A stretch of DNA of 64,000 nucleotides from a virus: positions 1 through 64,000 of IMG/VR virus record IMGVR_UViG_3300031718_000003; one strand, written 5' to 3'. The notes beneath the pieces were generated by a model, which worked only from the letters and a program-made list of their open reading frames with translations, was not told the origin of the DNA and ran no database searches. Shown here piece by piece: positions 17,229 to 24,654 of the stretch (position 1 is its first letter; each line of letters opens with the position of its first letter). Made by a program: the position numbers and the translations under genes.

Positions 17229-17711
17229 TTACGAGCCACTGACGATCGGCTTCTGCGCGACCGGGTGCTCGCGACCCTTCGCCACCTGGTGGATCGGGAC
17301 TACCTGCCCGTTCTTCACATGGTGGTAGAGCGCATCCGGGTCGTTCAGGGCAGATGACAACAGGTGGTACGGCCTGCCCTCGGGATCGTGAATCACGTGG
17401 CTCCCGTCGGTGGGAAGATGGCAGTGCTCGAGCAGCTCCTGGATCGACGTGTGCTGTTTCACTGTCGCGGTCTGCCGCTTCTTGTGCTCGCCGTATTCCA
17501 GTTCGATGCGCTTCGGCGTGAAGATCTCAGGTTCTTCCTTCTTGGCTGCGCCTTCTTCAGCCAGGGCGTCACCGAGCGTCGCGGCGTCCTGTTTCAGCTT
17601 AGCGCCCGATTCAGAGTCAGGGTCAGACGGTTCATAGTCAGGGTCAGACGGTTCATAGTCAGGGTCAGGCGTTGGATCGTTCGGGTCTGGAACAGCATTT
17701 TTGTTGGGCAT
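17229..17711 (-). CDS. hypothetical phage protein with DPDYEPS repeats
   Basis: 160 residues. Residues 8-35 contain DPDYEPS twice, with matching DNA direct repeats near 17625-17665. The rest (IELEYGEHKKRQTATVKQHT) looks like a small folded domain. Not recognised. Confidence 0.6.
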   Translation of the reverse strand: MPNKNAVPDPNDPTPDPDYEPSDPDYEPSDPDSESGAKLKQDAATLGDALAEEGAAKKEEPEIFTPKRIELEYGEHKKRQTATVKQHTSIQELLEHCHLPTDGSHVIHDPEGRPYHLLSSALNDPDALYHHVKNGQVVPIHQVAKGREHPVAQKPIVSGS

Positions 17712-17748
17712 TCAGGTTCTCCTTATTGGAGTTAAGTCTACTTCTTTT

Positions 17749-17796
17749 CTTCGGGGTCCGTGGTCATCGCACTGATCGGGCGTTCGTTTGCGCCTG
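17749..17796 (-). repeat. start-associated hairpin element
   Basis: Left member of a back-to-back pair; ends 38 bases before the start at 17711. Confidence 0.85.
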
Positions 17797-17810
17797 ATCT
17801 CTCGACCAGT

Positions 17811-17855
17811 CCGAACGCAAACGGCGGATTGGTGAGAGAGACAGCTACCCCGAAG
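17811..17855 (+). repeat. start-associated hairpin element
   Basis: Right member of the pair, with the CCGAACGCAAACGGCGG form of the conserved end. Confidence 0.8.
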
Positions 17856-17874
17856 CCATGATCTTTAGCTTTAT

Positions 17875-18411
17875 CTAATCCTCCAGCACAGCCAACACAT
17901 GCTGCGTGGTCTCGGCATCTTCGTGGAGGATCATATACTCCTTGCCTTCGAACATCACTTCTGAGCCTGGCCTCTGGAGGTAGAGGATGCGGTCGCCGAT
18001 CTTCAGCTCCATGGGCCGACGCTCGGTATACAGGTGGCCATCAGCTCCCGTGTGCAGTAGCTCGGTGTTGTTTGATCCGCAGTGTGGGCAGTTGGCTACG
18101 GCGTGACCGAAATCATTGGGGCCGCTGACGCGTCGAATTGTGCTCGTGTAAAAAGGATCTCTATGACCACTCACATCGCTACAGTGTCTACACCACAAGC
18201 CAATGGCGCGGTCTCCCGGACCCACCGCGATCACCAGGCCGGTGCGGTAATAAACTTCCTCCTGGCGCGCCCGCTCCGGAATCCAGATTGATCCGCGCAT
18301 CGCCGGCGCTTCGTCTGGGAGCACGAGCACCTGGTCTTCGAGGGGTTCGAAGGTGGCGGGGTCGAAGAATTGCCCCACGTATGCCTCGGTACGCTTATAT
18401 GTGAATGGCAT
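17875..18411 (-). CDS. GroES-like co-chaperonin with zinc-ribbon insert
   Basis: 178 residues against about 97 for GroES. Residues 20-65 (FEPLEDQVLVLPDEAP...GSIWIPERARQEE..YRTGLVIAVGPGDR) give the first half of a Cpn10 barrel with the mobile-loop position; residues 128-178 (MELKIGDRILYLQRPGSEVMFEGKEYMILHEDA) give the second half. Between them lie about 55 extra residues with CRHC...CPHC, a likely zinc ribbon. Phage co-chaperonins such as T4 gp31 adapt GroEL to fold the coat protein. The coat gene is in the same leftward run. Confidence 0.85.
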   Translation of the reverse strand: MPFTYKRTEAYVGQFFDPATFEPLEDQVLVLPDEAPAMRGSIWIPERARQEEVYYRTGLVIAVGPGDRAIGLWCRHCSDVSGHRDPFYTSTIRRVSGPNDFGHAVANCPHCGSNNTELLHTGADGHLYTERRPMELKIGDRILYLQRPGSEVMFEGKEYMILHEDAETTQHVLAVLED

Positions 18412-18420
18412 AACTAAAAT

Positions 18421-18696
18421 CTACTTCATGGCTTCGGGGTCGGTGGGCAGAAACAATCCGCAACCCGCCGTTTGCGCCTGGAGCGTCGAGTACCATTGGA
18501 AACCCCGCTCTGCGCTCATTGCTCCGCGGAGATATTGCTCTCGGACTTTTGGTTCGTTCTTCACGCATGCGTCCAGGAAGTCGTGAATGTGTGCAGTAAG
18601 TTCCTCAAGGGCCGGGGGTCTCGTCAGCCCAGGCGCAAACGTTGAGCGCGGGGAGCAGCGCCGGGCGGACCCCGAAGTAATCGGCATTGCGTTCAT
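18421..18696 (-). CDS. hypothetical protein bearing element-coded ends
   Basis: Up to 91 residues. Both ends are translated repeat elements: SARRCSPRSTFAPG at the N-side and LQAQTAGC...TDPEAMK at the C-side. The unique middle (LEELTAHIHDFLDACVKNEP...VREQYLRGAMSAERGFQW) faintly resembles the EQYLSGTMGIGLGFKW stretch of the coat. Start uncertain; it may lie downstream of the element. Confidence 0.45.
   Translation of the reverse strand: MNAMPITSGSARRCSPRSTFAPGLTRPPALEELTAHIHDFLDACVKNEPKVREQYLRGAMSAERGFQWYSTLQAQTAGCGLFLPTDPEAMK
18432..18480 (-). repeat. start-associated hairpin element
   Basis: Overlaps the 3' end of the preceding reading frame and ends 20 bases before the GroES-like gene. Confidence 0.85.
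18630..18677 (+). repeat. start-associated hairpin element
   Basis: CAAACGTTGAG variant, right-pointing, inside the reading frame at 18421-18696. Confidence 0.8.
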
Positions 18697-18703
18697 CTTG
18701 GAG

Positions 18704-18910
18704 TTAATTCAGCCTCGCGAGAGCTCTCTCAACACTGGTAACCACGGATCGCTGCCAGTTTTGATCGACCATTTGAAAATAAACGCGCAGCGCTTCAGCC
18801 AAGCTCATGGTTCGAACGGCGCCGATCGAGGAATAGCCACTGCCGAATAAACCGCACCAGTAAGCTTCTGGTGGTTTGCCAACAGGCAGAATGCGGAGGC
18901 TGGGTTTCAT
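18704..18910 (-). CDS. hypothetical small protein
   Basis: 68 residues. I take the ATG at 18910, which overlaps the upstream stop as TGATG. MKPSLRILPVGKPPEAYWCG then a helical end. Not recognised. Confidence 0.55.
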   Translation of the reverse strand: MKPSLRILPVGKPPEAYWCGLFGSGYSSIGAVRTMSLAEALRVYFQMVDQNWQRSVVTSVERALARLN

Positions 18911-19332
18911 CACACACTCCGCGCATACTCCAGGCATCGGCTGTCATCTTGGCGTATCCGCTGCTGCGCCGCCCAGATAAATGCGCCGTGAATCTCGCGA
19001 TGCGCTTTATCCCCCCGAGGTTTTACGCTCGCGAGCAGCCTCACGTCCTCAGGTTTCATCGCCGCCACCTGGTCGTGGGCGAGCTGAAATACGTCGGTCG
19101 GCTCCGGCTCACGAAAGCTGAAGCCTTCCATGCGCACTGGCTCGTACACCCACTTGGCGGAGCCACTAGCGGCTTCGGCTAGAACCGCCTGCGCGGTTGC
19201 GGTCGAGAACCGGCTGTCGAGCAGCATCTGGGTGTAAGTGTAGAATAGCCAGTGCGATCGCTGCCATTCCAGCTCCTGAGCGATCAGGCTGACACGGGTT
19301 CCGCGCGTGAAGGTTGGATTTTTTTGTCGCAT
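18910..19332 (-). CDS. hypothetical phage protein
   Basis: 140 residues, helical, with QLAHDQVAAMKPEDVRLLAS. Not recognised; coupled to the gene downstream. Confidence 0.6.
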   Translation of the reverse strand: MRQKNPTFTRGTRVSLIAQELEWQRSHWLFYTYTQMLLDSRFSTATAQAVLAEAASGSAKWVYEPVRMEGFSFREPEPTDVFQLAHDQVAAMKPEDVRLLASVKPRGDKAHREIHGAFIWAAQQRIRQDDSRCLEYARSV

Positions 19333-19343
19333 TCGCAGCAGTT

Positions 19344-19583
19344 TTAGCCGGGTAATTTGGGTTCAGCGGCGACGGTGGCCGCCTCGGTTTCGGCGATTGT
19401 CGAGTGCGCGTTGAAGTCCTTGCTCATGACGCCCATGGCGGCAAGGCCGCCTACCATTGCGTATTTTGAAATCGCAACGAGCCAGGGCATATGCACGAAC
19501 AGCTCCGGGGAGAACACTACGAAACCGAAGCTCGCAGTGATAACGGACGTTACCGACGTCTTCCAGTTCTTCCAGAGGTTCAA
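19344..19583 (-). CDS. holin-like membrane protein
   Basis: 79 residues from a TTG that overlaps the upstream stop (TTGA). MNLWKNWKTSVTSVITASFG...LVAISKYAMVGGLAAMGVMSKDFN has two short membrane segments and a charged C-terminus, as small holins do. Its position directly after a papain-like hydrolase supports a lysis role, but no family was confirmed. Confidence 0.55.
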   Translation of the reverse strand: MNLWKNWKTSVTSVITASFGFVVFSPELFVHMPWLVAISKYAMVGGLAAMGVMSKDFNAHSTIAETEAATVAAEPKLPG

Positions 19584-20020
19584 ACTGAGGCCTCGGCAAG
19601 AACCAGTGCCATGGAATACAACTGGCCCGGCGATACCTCGCGCGCCAGGAAGCCGGGGAAGATTCCATCCTGTTGCAGCGCGAGCACGCAGGAACCCGAG
19701 CACATCAGATCGTTGCGCTCGTCGGGGAGAAACGGCAGCGCAAACCCGATATCGGCGGCCCAGTCGTAGCCACGGCCGGTCTGAGCCTGCGCCCATGCGC
19801 GCACTGGAGCTTCGGGATATTTCGACGGGATCTCGACAAAGTCCCAGAGCTTGTCTGATCCGTCGAACGGCAAAAGGTTCACGGCGGGCGTTTTTTCCGC
19901 GCGCGCGCTGAACGCCACACCATCGGTAAACACCAGCTCTACGTGCGAATAGGGGGAATGCGTGCCGTATTCGATGGCAACCGACAGGATGCCGGCGCCT
20001 TTGTGGAATGCCAGTTTCAT
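19580..20020 (-). CDS. NlpC/P60-like permuted papain-fold protein
   Basis: 146 residues from the ATG at 20020. Key stretches: THSPYSHVELVFTDG (His of a permuted papain triad, about residues 20-34), WDFVEIP, and DERNDLMCSGSCVLALQQDG (candidate catalytic Cys near residue 105). Such proteins cleave peptide or lipid bonds; in phages, neighbours of holins are often cell-wall hydrolases. The start of the next gene overlaps its stop. Confidence 0.65.
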   Translation of the reverse strand: MKLAFHKGAGILSVAIEYGTHSPYSHVELVFTDGVAFSARAEKTPAVNLLPFDGSDKLWDFVEIPSKYPEAPVRAWAQAQTGRGYDWAADIGFALPFLPDERNDLMCSGSCVLALQQDGIFPGFLAREVSPGQLYSMALVLAEASV

Positions 20021-20195
20021 TGGAATTTGCCCTAAAATGGAAGAATCTGTGGCCCTTTGTCGCGGCCAGTGTTCGGGAGACACTGACACAATAAAACACA
20101 GATGAGCAATCGCATCGAATCGAACGCGGGAAACAACCTCTTCCCAAAGCCTAGTGGGCGAGCCGTCTTAATCGGGCCGGACGGCTCCAGGGCAT

Positions 20196-20396
20196 TCAAA
20201 CTTTTGGATGCTGCTCCCGAATCTCAGCCTGGAAGAACTTTCCTTTCGAACCGGATTCCAGAAATCGCTTGACCTTCGCGAGTGGAATTATATGCCTGCT
20301 GACTGCGCCGCTATGCCAGTGAATGCGGACCTGGTTGGTTGCGGGATCGTGCTCGATCGCCTGGATCGCAGAGGAGTCTACGGGATGGAAGTTCAT
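20196..20396 (-). CDS. KTSC-domain protein
   Basis: 66 residues matching the KTSC domain: VDSSAIQAIEHDPATNQVRI (residues 6-25), HSGAVSRH, then LESGSKGKFFQAEIREQHP. The family is common in phages and mobile elements, is often fused to other domains, and has no firmly established activity. Start overlaps the stop of the LuxR-type gene. Confidence 0.88.
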   Translation of the reverse strand: MNFHPVDSSAIQAIEHDPATNQVRIHWHSGAVSRHIIPLAKVKRFLESGSKGKFFQAEIREQHPKV

Positions 20397-20671
20397 GAGG
20401 CACTGTCGCCGCGCGCGGCATCAGCCATCCGCTTCTTCCAGTAGGTGACGACAAACTTGACCATGGACTCGCCAGCGATGCCGAGGAGTGCGCGTGCGCG
20501 GCTTACCTGCACCTTGACCGTAGCCACCGAAGTGCCAAACCGCTCCGCAATCTCCTGATAGCTCAGGCCCTCCTCGCAGATCAGTTTGATGATCTCACGC
20601 TCGCGCGGGCTGAGTCCGCGCTCGTGTTCGCCGGTACGGCCATCCAGGCTGATGCGCGCATCCCCTATCAT
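20393..20671 (-). CDS. LuxR/sigma-4 type HTH regulator
   Basis: 92 residues. LSPREREIIKLICEEGLSYQEIAERFGTSVATVKVQVSRARALLG (about residues 20-64) is a GerE/LuxR-type DNA-binding helix-turn-helix; there is no receiver domain. A free-standing domain of this type probably controls phage or host promoters. A second one is encoded at 45035-45352. Overlaps both neighbours. Confidence 0.85.
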   Translation of the reverse strand: MIGDARISLDGRTGEHERGLSPREREIIKLICEEGLSYQEIAERFGTSVATVKVQVSRARALLGIAGESMVKFVVTYWKKRMADAARGDSAS

Positions 20672-20949
20672 TTTACCGGCTCGACATACTCGGCGGGCAT
20701 CAACCGCACGCGGTTCGCGATGATTTGGCCGACGTGATTCACTTTAGCGGGAATCTCAATGTGCGCGAGGCCGTTCTCGATCTTGATGAGCTTGCCGATT
20801 ATTTCCATGCTCGGGTCGAACGCTGTGGGACCGCGGTAGCGCACGGCATCGCCGGGCCGGAGATGCGGGTGCAGGATGAGATTCTTGACGCGCTCGGCTT
20901 CGCCCGCCTGGCGCGCCGTCCACAGTTCGGCTTGGGTTGGGGCTACCAT
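20668..20949 (-). CDS. hypothetical phage protein
   Basis: 93 residues from ATG at 20949, which overlaps the stop of the preceding mini-ORF; a TTG four codons earlier is possible. HLRPGDAVRYRGPTAFDPSMEIIGKLIKIENG looks like a small beta-barrel (KOW or SH3-like). Not recognised. Confidence 0.6.
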   Translation of the reverse strand: MVAPTQAELWTARQAGEAERVKNLILHPHLRPGDAVRYRGPTAFDPSMEIIGKLIKIENGLAHIEIPAKVNHVGQIIANRVRLMPAEYVEPVK

Positions 20950-21053
20950 AGATCCATCCAAATAAAAGACGGGGCCTTGCCTGGCAATTGATCGCGGATG
21001 GCTCGTTCGGACACTCTGCGCCGACGGCAGGTAGGGCGGAAGCCTAACGTCAC
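20943..21053 (-). CDS. possible 36-residue peptide
   Basis: GTG start overlaps the terminase stop (GTGA) and the stop overlaps the next ATG. Product MTLGFRPTCRRRRVSERAIR... is basic. Tight coupling is the only support. Confidence 0.35.
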   Translation of the reverse strand: MTLGFRPTCRRRRVSERAIRDQLPGKAPSFIWMDLW

Positions 21054-22480
21054 GTCATCCAGCTCCGATCCCCGCCTGGCACATGGACAGCCGACGGCCT
21101 CGGCTGCGGCTTCGATGTCAAAGTTTTCAGACCCGTGGTGGACAGGACGTACCGGACGCAATCCATCAAATGGTCGTTTTTCTTCACGATCTTGCCCTTC
21201 TCGTCCCGATGATAGCGCGAGATCTCGCGGCGAAAGTTCTGAAGATGCTCCTGAACCTTCAACCTCCCCGATACCAGCCGCTCCCACACGATTTGAATGC
21301 CGGTCTCGACAGCGTTCTCACAGGGATGGAGCATCAGACCGGCCTTGCGGTAATGCTCCATCAGAGAACGGCCATCCACCTGCGAGCTTTGGAGGCAGCC
21401 GGGATCGACTACGCCATGTATCCACTCGCCCCTGGCGCGGATCGCCATCGCGTGGGAAGCTGGCTCGCCGGCGCTTTGATAGTGTTCGTCGTAGAGGACC
21501 AACTGCCCGTTGCCGGGATTCTCGGCCGCCCACAAGGCCGCCGTGAGCCGCCAGCCCACATCGAGTGCATAGACGCGCCGCCAGGAGGCGGGAATGGGCG
21601 CGGTCTTGATCAGGAAGTCCTCTTCCGGCAGGGGATAGATGGCGCCCGCGCCGAGCGACGGCTCGCCGAGTGTCCGCGCTTTGATCTGGTAGGCGGGAGT
21701 CGTGGCAATCAGGATGTCCTTCTCCGCCTGCTCCATGTGCGGAACGTCCTTCCAACCGGCCTGTATCCAGAATTTGTGCGCCGCGGCGCCTTCCTTCGGC
21801 TCCAGAAATCCGGTTACAACCTCACTCATGCCCTGGAGCGGCGTGAAAGTGGTGTAGAGAATCCCGCGGGTTGTGACGGTGCGAAACAGGATCTCGGTAT
21901 AGATGTCCTCCGGAGGCTCTTCGTCGAGCCATGCGAAGTCCAGTGAGACTCCCTCGAAGCTCTTCCGGCCCTGCTCGTAGGTCTTCAGCCCAACGCTCGA
22001 CCAGGCGCCAGAGACGTGCTTTACCCAGATCGTCTCGATCGATCCGCTGAGACCTGAGCGGCGCGGAAGCGTCTTCACGATCCGGTCCGCCGGGATCATG
22101 CCAGTGCCCTGCGCTTCGAGTGTGCCTGCGAGTTTGAACTGCACGATATTGCGAGTGCTCTCCGAGGTCGTGCCGCACGCCCAGCCCGCGGTAGGTCCAC
22201 TGAAGCGCTTCCCCGTCCACCACACCGGATAATTTCCAGTTAGATGACAGGCGGTCTCGTACGCGCCCGCATCTGACTTCCCGATGCGATTCGCGGCGCA
22301 GAATAATCTTTCCTTGTACGTCGCGCCGGCGGCGAAGAATTCGAGCTGCTTCGGATAAAGCGCGCGCCGGCGCGGCCCCGTCTCCGGGAAATATCCCCGC
22401 CACTTGTTGCGCTTCTGGAAGTCCAGGGCCGCCTGAATGGTGCCCAGATCGACCATGTCCGGTAAGCTGACAACGGTCAC
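21050..22480 (-). CDS. terminase large subunit
   Basis: 476 residues from the GTG at 22480, which has GGGAGG upstream and overlaps the previous stop (TAGTG). The protein pumps DNA through the portal and cuts it. ATPase motor: ERLFCAANRIGKSDAGAYET (Walker A-like) and LDFAWLDEEPP (Walker B plus catalytic Glu). Nuclease domain: YALDVGWRLTAALW, GVVDPGC and a C-terminal KKNDHLMDCVRYVL supplying the acidic residues. Size fits the P22 gp2 class. Lies between terminase small and portal. Confidence 0.92.
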   Translation of the reverse strand: MTVVSLPDMVDLGTIQAALDFQKRNKWRGYFPETGPRRRALYPKQLEFFAAGATYKERLFCAANRIGKSDAGAYETACHLTGNYPVWWTGKRFSGPTAGWACGTTSESTRNIVQFKLAGTLEAQGTGMIPADRIVKTLPRRSGLSGSIETIWVKHVSGAWSSVGLKTYEQGRKSFEGVSLDFAWLDEEPPEDIYTEILFRTVTTRGILYTTFTPLQGMSEVVTGFLEPKEGAAAHKFWIQAGWKDVPHMEQAEKDILIATTPAYQIKARTLGEPSLGAGAIYPLPEEDFLIKTAPIPASWRRVYALDVGWRLTAALWAAENPGNGQLVLYDEHYQSAGEPASHAMAIRARGEWIHGVVDPGCLQSSQVDGRSLMEHYRKAGLMLHPCENAVETGIQIVWERLVSGRLKVQEHLQNFRREISRYHRDEKGKIVKKNDHLMDCVRYVLSTTGLKTLTSKPQPRPSAVHVPGGDRSWMT

Positions 22481-22902
22481 TAGCCTCCCGAGTCCGCAAT
22501 CGCCTCGCGAATCTGTTGCGCCGCGAGGCCGGGCCACTGCGCTTCCGGCATCCGCACGTACGTCCATGCGTCGAGGCCGGCAATGCGCCACTGCCCGCGC
22601 GGCGTCTGGTAGAAATATTGCTCCGCGTTTGCCGAGTAGGGTCCCGTTCCATAGGGATTTTCAGCCTTGATCTGCCCGTTCCCGAACGTTTCAGCCATAT
22701 ACTGGGCCGTCGCCTCGGTCGCAAAATACATGGGATTCAGGCCCGTCGATTGCCCCGTCTGTGAATTGGTTACCGCCGGCACGATGAACGTAGGGACAAA
22801 CGGAGGCGCAACCGGAGCCGCGCCCGGCGTGGGAGCAGGCGAGGGCGCAGGTCCGGAGATCTCAAATGGTCCCCAGGTGGGGGGCGGCGTGGAATTACTC
22901 AC
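22480..22902 (-). CDS. hypothetical phage protein, Pro-rich N-terminus
   Basis: 140 residues from GTG at 22902. The first 45 residues are Pro/Ala-rich; then YFATEATAQYMAETFGNGQI...PRGQWRIAGLDAWTYVRM. The position just before terminase large suggests a packaging or structural accessory role; no family recognised. Confidence 0.65.
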   Translation of the reverse strand: MSNSTPPPTWGPFEISGPAPSPAPTPGAAPVAPPFVPTFIVPAVTNSQTGQSTGLNPMYFATEATAQYMAETFGNGQIKAENPYGTGPYSANAEQYFYQTPRGQWRIAGLDAWTYVRMPEAQWPGLAAQQIREAIADSGG

Positions 22903-22921
22903 AATGTGTTTTCCTTTTTTG

Positions 22922-22970
22922 CTTCGTGGTCAGTAGACTGCGCTCTCAGCGATCCGCCGTTTGCGTTCGG
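22922..22970 (-). repeat. start-associated hairpin element
   Basis: First block altered to CTTCGTGG. Directly abuts the duplicated replication-gene fragment. Confidence 0.8.
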
Positions 22971-22982
22971 ACCCGTCAAGAG

Positions 22983-23167
22983 ACTCGAGGTGCAGTTTTC
23001 CCTTGCATTTCCACTGATTCCCATTTAGACTGTAAAGCGTTGATAGAGCGCAGTTTATGTGAAAATATTTCATTGAACACTTATCGCCCCCCGATAAGTG
23101 TTCCGTTCGATTTCCCAATGTTTTGGCACTTTGTCGATTTGCGCTCGGCTGGGCATAGAAAAACAGG
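22983..23167 (-). repeat. 185-bp duplicate of part of the replication gene
   Basis: Nearly identical to 40777-40961, inside the initiator-like gene. It carries the same reading frame fragment (GNRTEHLSGGDKCSMKYFHI) without the rest, so it is a dead copy or a duplicated regulatory site. It includes the AACACTTATCG palindrome at 23076-23102 and an AT-rich run. The gap 22903-23222 holds this, a hairpin element and a solitary CRISPR repeat. Confidence 0.9.
23076..23102. promoter_or_regulatory. CACTTATCG palindrome
   Basis: AACACTTATCG / CGATAAGTGTT around CCCCC, a perfect inverted repeat shared with four other loci in the window. Confidence 0.75.
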
Positions 23168-23185
23168 AAATCAGCGTTGTCTTTA

Positions 23186-23222
23186 GTTGCAATATCCAGC
23201 TCACGGAAGAAGGTAGTGAGAC
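23186..23222 (+). CRISPR. solitary CRISPR repeat A
   Basis: 37 bases, GTTGCAATATCCAGCTCACG then GAAGAAGGTAGTGAGAC, differing from the main array consensus at few positions and closest to the repeat at 61960-61996. It abuts the stop codon of terminase small. Confidence 0.92.
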
Positions 23223-23804
23223 TCAGCTTCTGCTTTGCGCTCTCATCAGTTTCTGCTTTGCGCCCTCAAGCTCCTCTGCTGTAAATAGCTCCGCGAGCGC
23301 CGTAACGGCTACTGGGATCGCTTGGCCGCCTGGTCCGCTCAGTTCTTTGCGATCCACCCAGTCGCCCATCTCGTGCGCCACCTGTTCCTCGTGGAGGCGC
23401 ATCTCGCGCAGTATCCCGGTATCGACGAGGAACTCTTCTACGACTTGGCTCTCATCGCCCGCGCCGATCGACTTCAGTTGGCAGATAACCAGCCCGGTGC
23501 TGCCGCCTGGCGCTTTGCCGGCCAGCTTCGCGGCACGCTCACGGACGACCTGGTCCATGAGTGCGAGCCGCCGGTTCAGCCGCGCGAGGCGAACTTCCTT
23601 GACCGCAGCGCCGGACTCCTTCACGCGCTTGCGCCATTCCCCGACCCAGTGGTCCACCTCGCGGGCGAACTCCGGGGTGGCCTTCCAGCGTTGGATCTGC
23701 CGCGCGCTCACTCCGAGCCGCTTGCCGATTTCATCGTTCGTCAGGCCGCCGAGCGACACCATGCGCGCGGCTTTGTAACGCGTTTTATCCCAGGCCCAGT
23801 CCAC
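23223..23804 (-). CDS. terminase small subunit
   Basis: 193 residues, GTG start at 23804. N-terminal helix-turn-helix GLTNDEIGKRLGVSARQIQRWK (about residues 19-40) binds the packaging site; the rest is a long helical oligomerisation region. It is first in the virion operon, ahead of terminase large. The last codons contain a 23-base tandem duplication (CTTCTGCTTTGCGC twice on the plus strand). Bases 23698-23734, inside the HTH, match spacer 5 of the CRISPR array at 36 of 37 positions. Confidence 0.82.
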   Translation of the reverse strand: MDWAWDKTRYKAARMVSLGGLTNDEIGKRLGVSARQIQRWKATPEFAREVDHWVGEWRKRVKESGAAVKEVRLARLNRRLALMDQVVRERAAKLAGKAPGGSTGLVICQLKSIGAGDESQVVEEFLVDTGILREMRLHEEQVAHEMGDWVDRKELSGPGGQAIPVAVTALAELFTAEELEGAKQKLMRAQSRS

Positions 23805-23807
23805 GAG

Positions 23808-23948
23808 TTAGCGCACCCGGGGCACAGACCCCATCGAGCCACTGAAGATGCCGAAGACACTCAGCAGCCACAGCACGACGCAGATGATAACCACGACGTT
23901 CAGGAAGTTCTTGATGGGCGGGGCCATCGGAATTAGGGCGCATGTCAT
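23808..23948 (-). CDS. small membrane protein, Thivi_2564-like
   Basis: 46 residues: PPIKNFLNVVVIICVVLWLL, one membrane segment and a short tail. Similar tiny proteins occur in pairs in other phages. Start ATG overlaps the stop of the next upstream peptide (ATGA). Confidence 0.6.
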   Translation of the reverse strand: MTCALIPMAPPIKNFLNVVVIICVVLWLLSVFGIFSGSMGSVPRVR

Positions 23949-24013
23949 TCAAGGTCATCCCACAAAAGCAGCACTATGACGACCAGGGTGATGATGAGAC
24001 TGATAATCGGCAT
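23945..24013 (-). CDS. 22-residue membrane peptide
   Basis: MPIISLIITLVVIVLLLWDD plus two residues: almost entirely a membrane helix. Coupled to the 46-residue gene; the pairing of two such peptides argues that both are real. Confidence 0.5.
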   Translation of the reverse strand: MPIISLIITLVVIVLLLWDDLE

Positions 24014-24037
24014 GGCTTTTTTGTTCCTTTTTCAGAC

Positions 24038-24060
24038 ATTCCCATTTAGACTGTAAAGCG
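24038..24060 (+). repeat. 23-bp partial copy of the duplicated module
   Basis: ATTCCCATTTAGACTGTAAA plus GCG, identical to 23017-23039, here joined directly to a solitary CRISPR repeat. Confidence 0.88.
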
Positions 24061-24097
24061 GTTGCAATATCCAGCTCACGGAAGAAGGTAGTGAGAC
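24061..24097 (+). CRISPR. solitary CRISPR repeat B
   Basis: Identical to solitary repeat A over all 37 bases. It lies three bases beyond the stop of the 24101-24499 gene, so both solitary copies follow stop codons. Confidence 0.92.
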
Positions 24098-24100
24098 TTT

Positions 24101-24499
24101 TCAGACCTTGGCAGTTTCCGCCGGCAGCATGGGAAGTATGATCGGCGCCGTATCTCCCGGGCTCAAAGCAACGAGTTTGGCCATTCCCTGTCGCAGCAAT
24201 TCCATGCGAATCGTTTCCATCAGCACCATCTGATGTGTCGCGGCTTGGCGGGCGAGCTCGGCAACCTCCTTGGCGGACGTCACCGCTGTTGCGTTGACAA
24301 CGGTCGCGGCTTCGAGACGGTTCATTTGGTCCTTCAGGCTCGAGCCGGTATCCGTTTTGAATTCCATCGCCATCGCGAGAAGCACGGGATGCAGCCTGGC
24401 GACCACGCCGAGAAAACTAATCAGCTTCCAGAGCGCGGCAAAAATAGCGATTGTGCTTACAGCGCAGCCAGCGACCGCGGCTAAGGTTACCCAGTTCAT
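24101..24499 (-). CDS. membrane-anchored helical protein
   Basis: 132 residues: an N-terminal membrane segment (WVTLAAVAGCAVSTIAIFAA), then a long helix with coiled-coil character (SSLKDQMNRLEAATVVNATA). Such proteins in phages may be spanins, holin partners or exclusion factors; nothing decides. Stop and start overlaps link it to 24496-24654. Confidence 0.6.
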   Translation of the reverse strand: MNWVTLAAVAGCAVSTIAIFAALWKLISFLGVVARLHPVLLAMAMEFKTDTGSSLKDQMNRLEAATVVNATAVTSAKEVAELARQAATHQMVLMETIRMELLRQGMAKLVALSPGDTAPIILPMLPAETAKV

Positions 24500-24654
24500 T
24501 CACTCCCTCCCCACTGGCTGATCTTCGCGCGGTGAGCCATCCGCCGTTTGCGCCTGAACTGTTCGCTACCATCTAGATAAGGCAGCGCGAGCGCCGCCGC
24601 ACGCAGCCCGAAAAAGAAGACGGCAACCACCACGATGACAACAACGTCAGTCAT
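24496..24654 (-). CDS. small membrane protein
   Basis: 52 residues from ATG at 24654 (overlaps the upstream stop as ATGA). MTDVVVIVVVAVFFFGLRAA is a membrane helix; a basic tail follows (RRKRRMAHRAK). The tail is partly coded by a degenerate hairpin element. Confidence 0.6.
   Translation of the reverse strand: MTDVVVIVVVAVFFFGLRAAALALPYLDGSEQFRRKRRMAHRAKISQWGGSE
24523..24556 (-). repeat. degenerate start-associated element
   Basis: Shortened copy (CTTCGCGCGGTGAGCC...CCGCCGTTTGCGCCTG). The left part, CTGATCTTCGCGCGGTGAG, recurs alone near 25530. Confidence 0.65.

Noticed and set aside
20102-20271. Rightward 55-residue frame beginning MSNRIESNAGN
   Set aside because: Overlaps the KTSC gene in antisense and has no ribosome site; cannot be supported.
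22930-23118. 62-residue leftward frame beginning MGNRTEHLSGG
   Set aside because: It is the duplicated fragment of the initiator-like gene and has no start context of its own.
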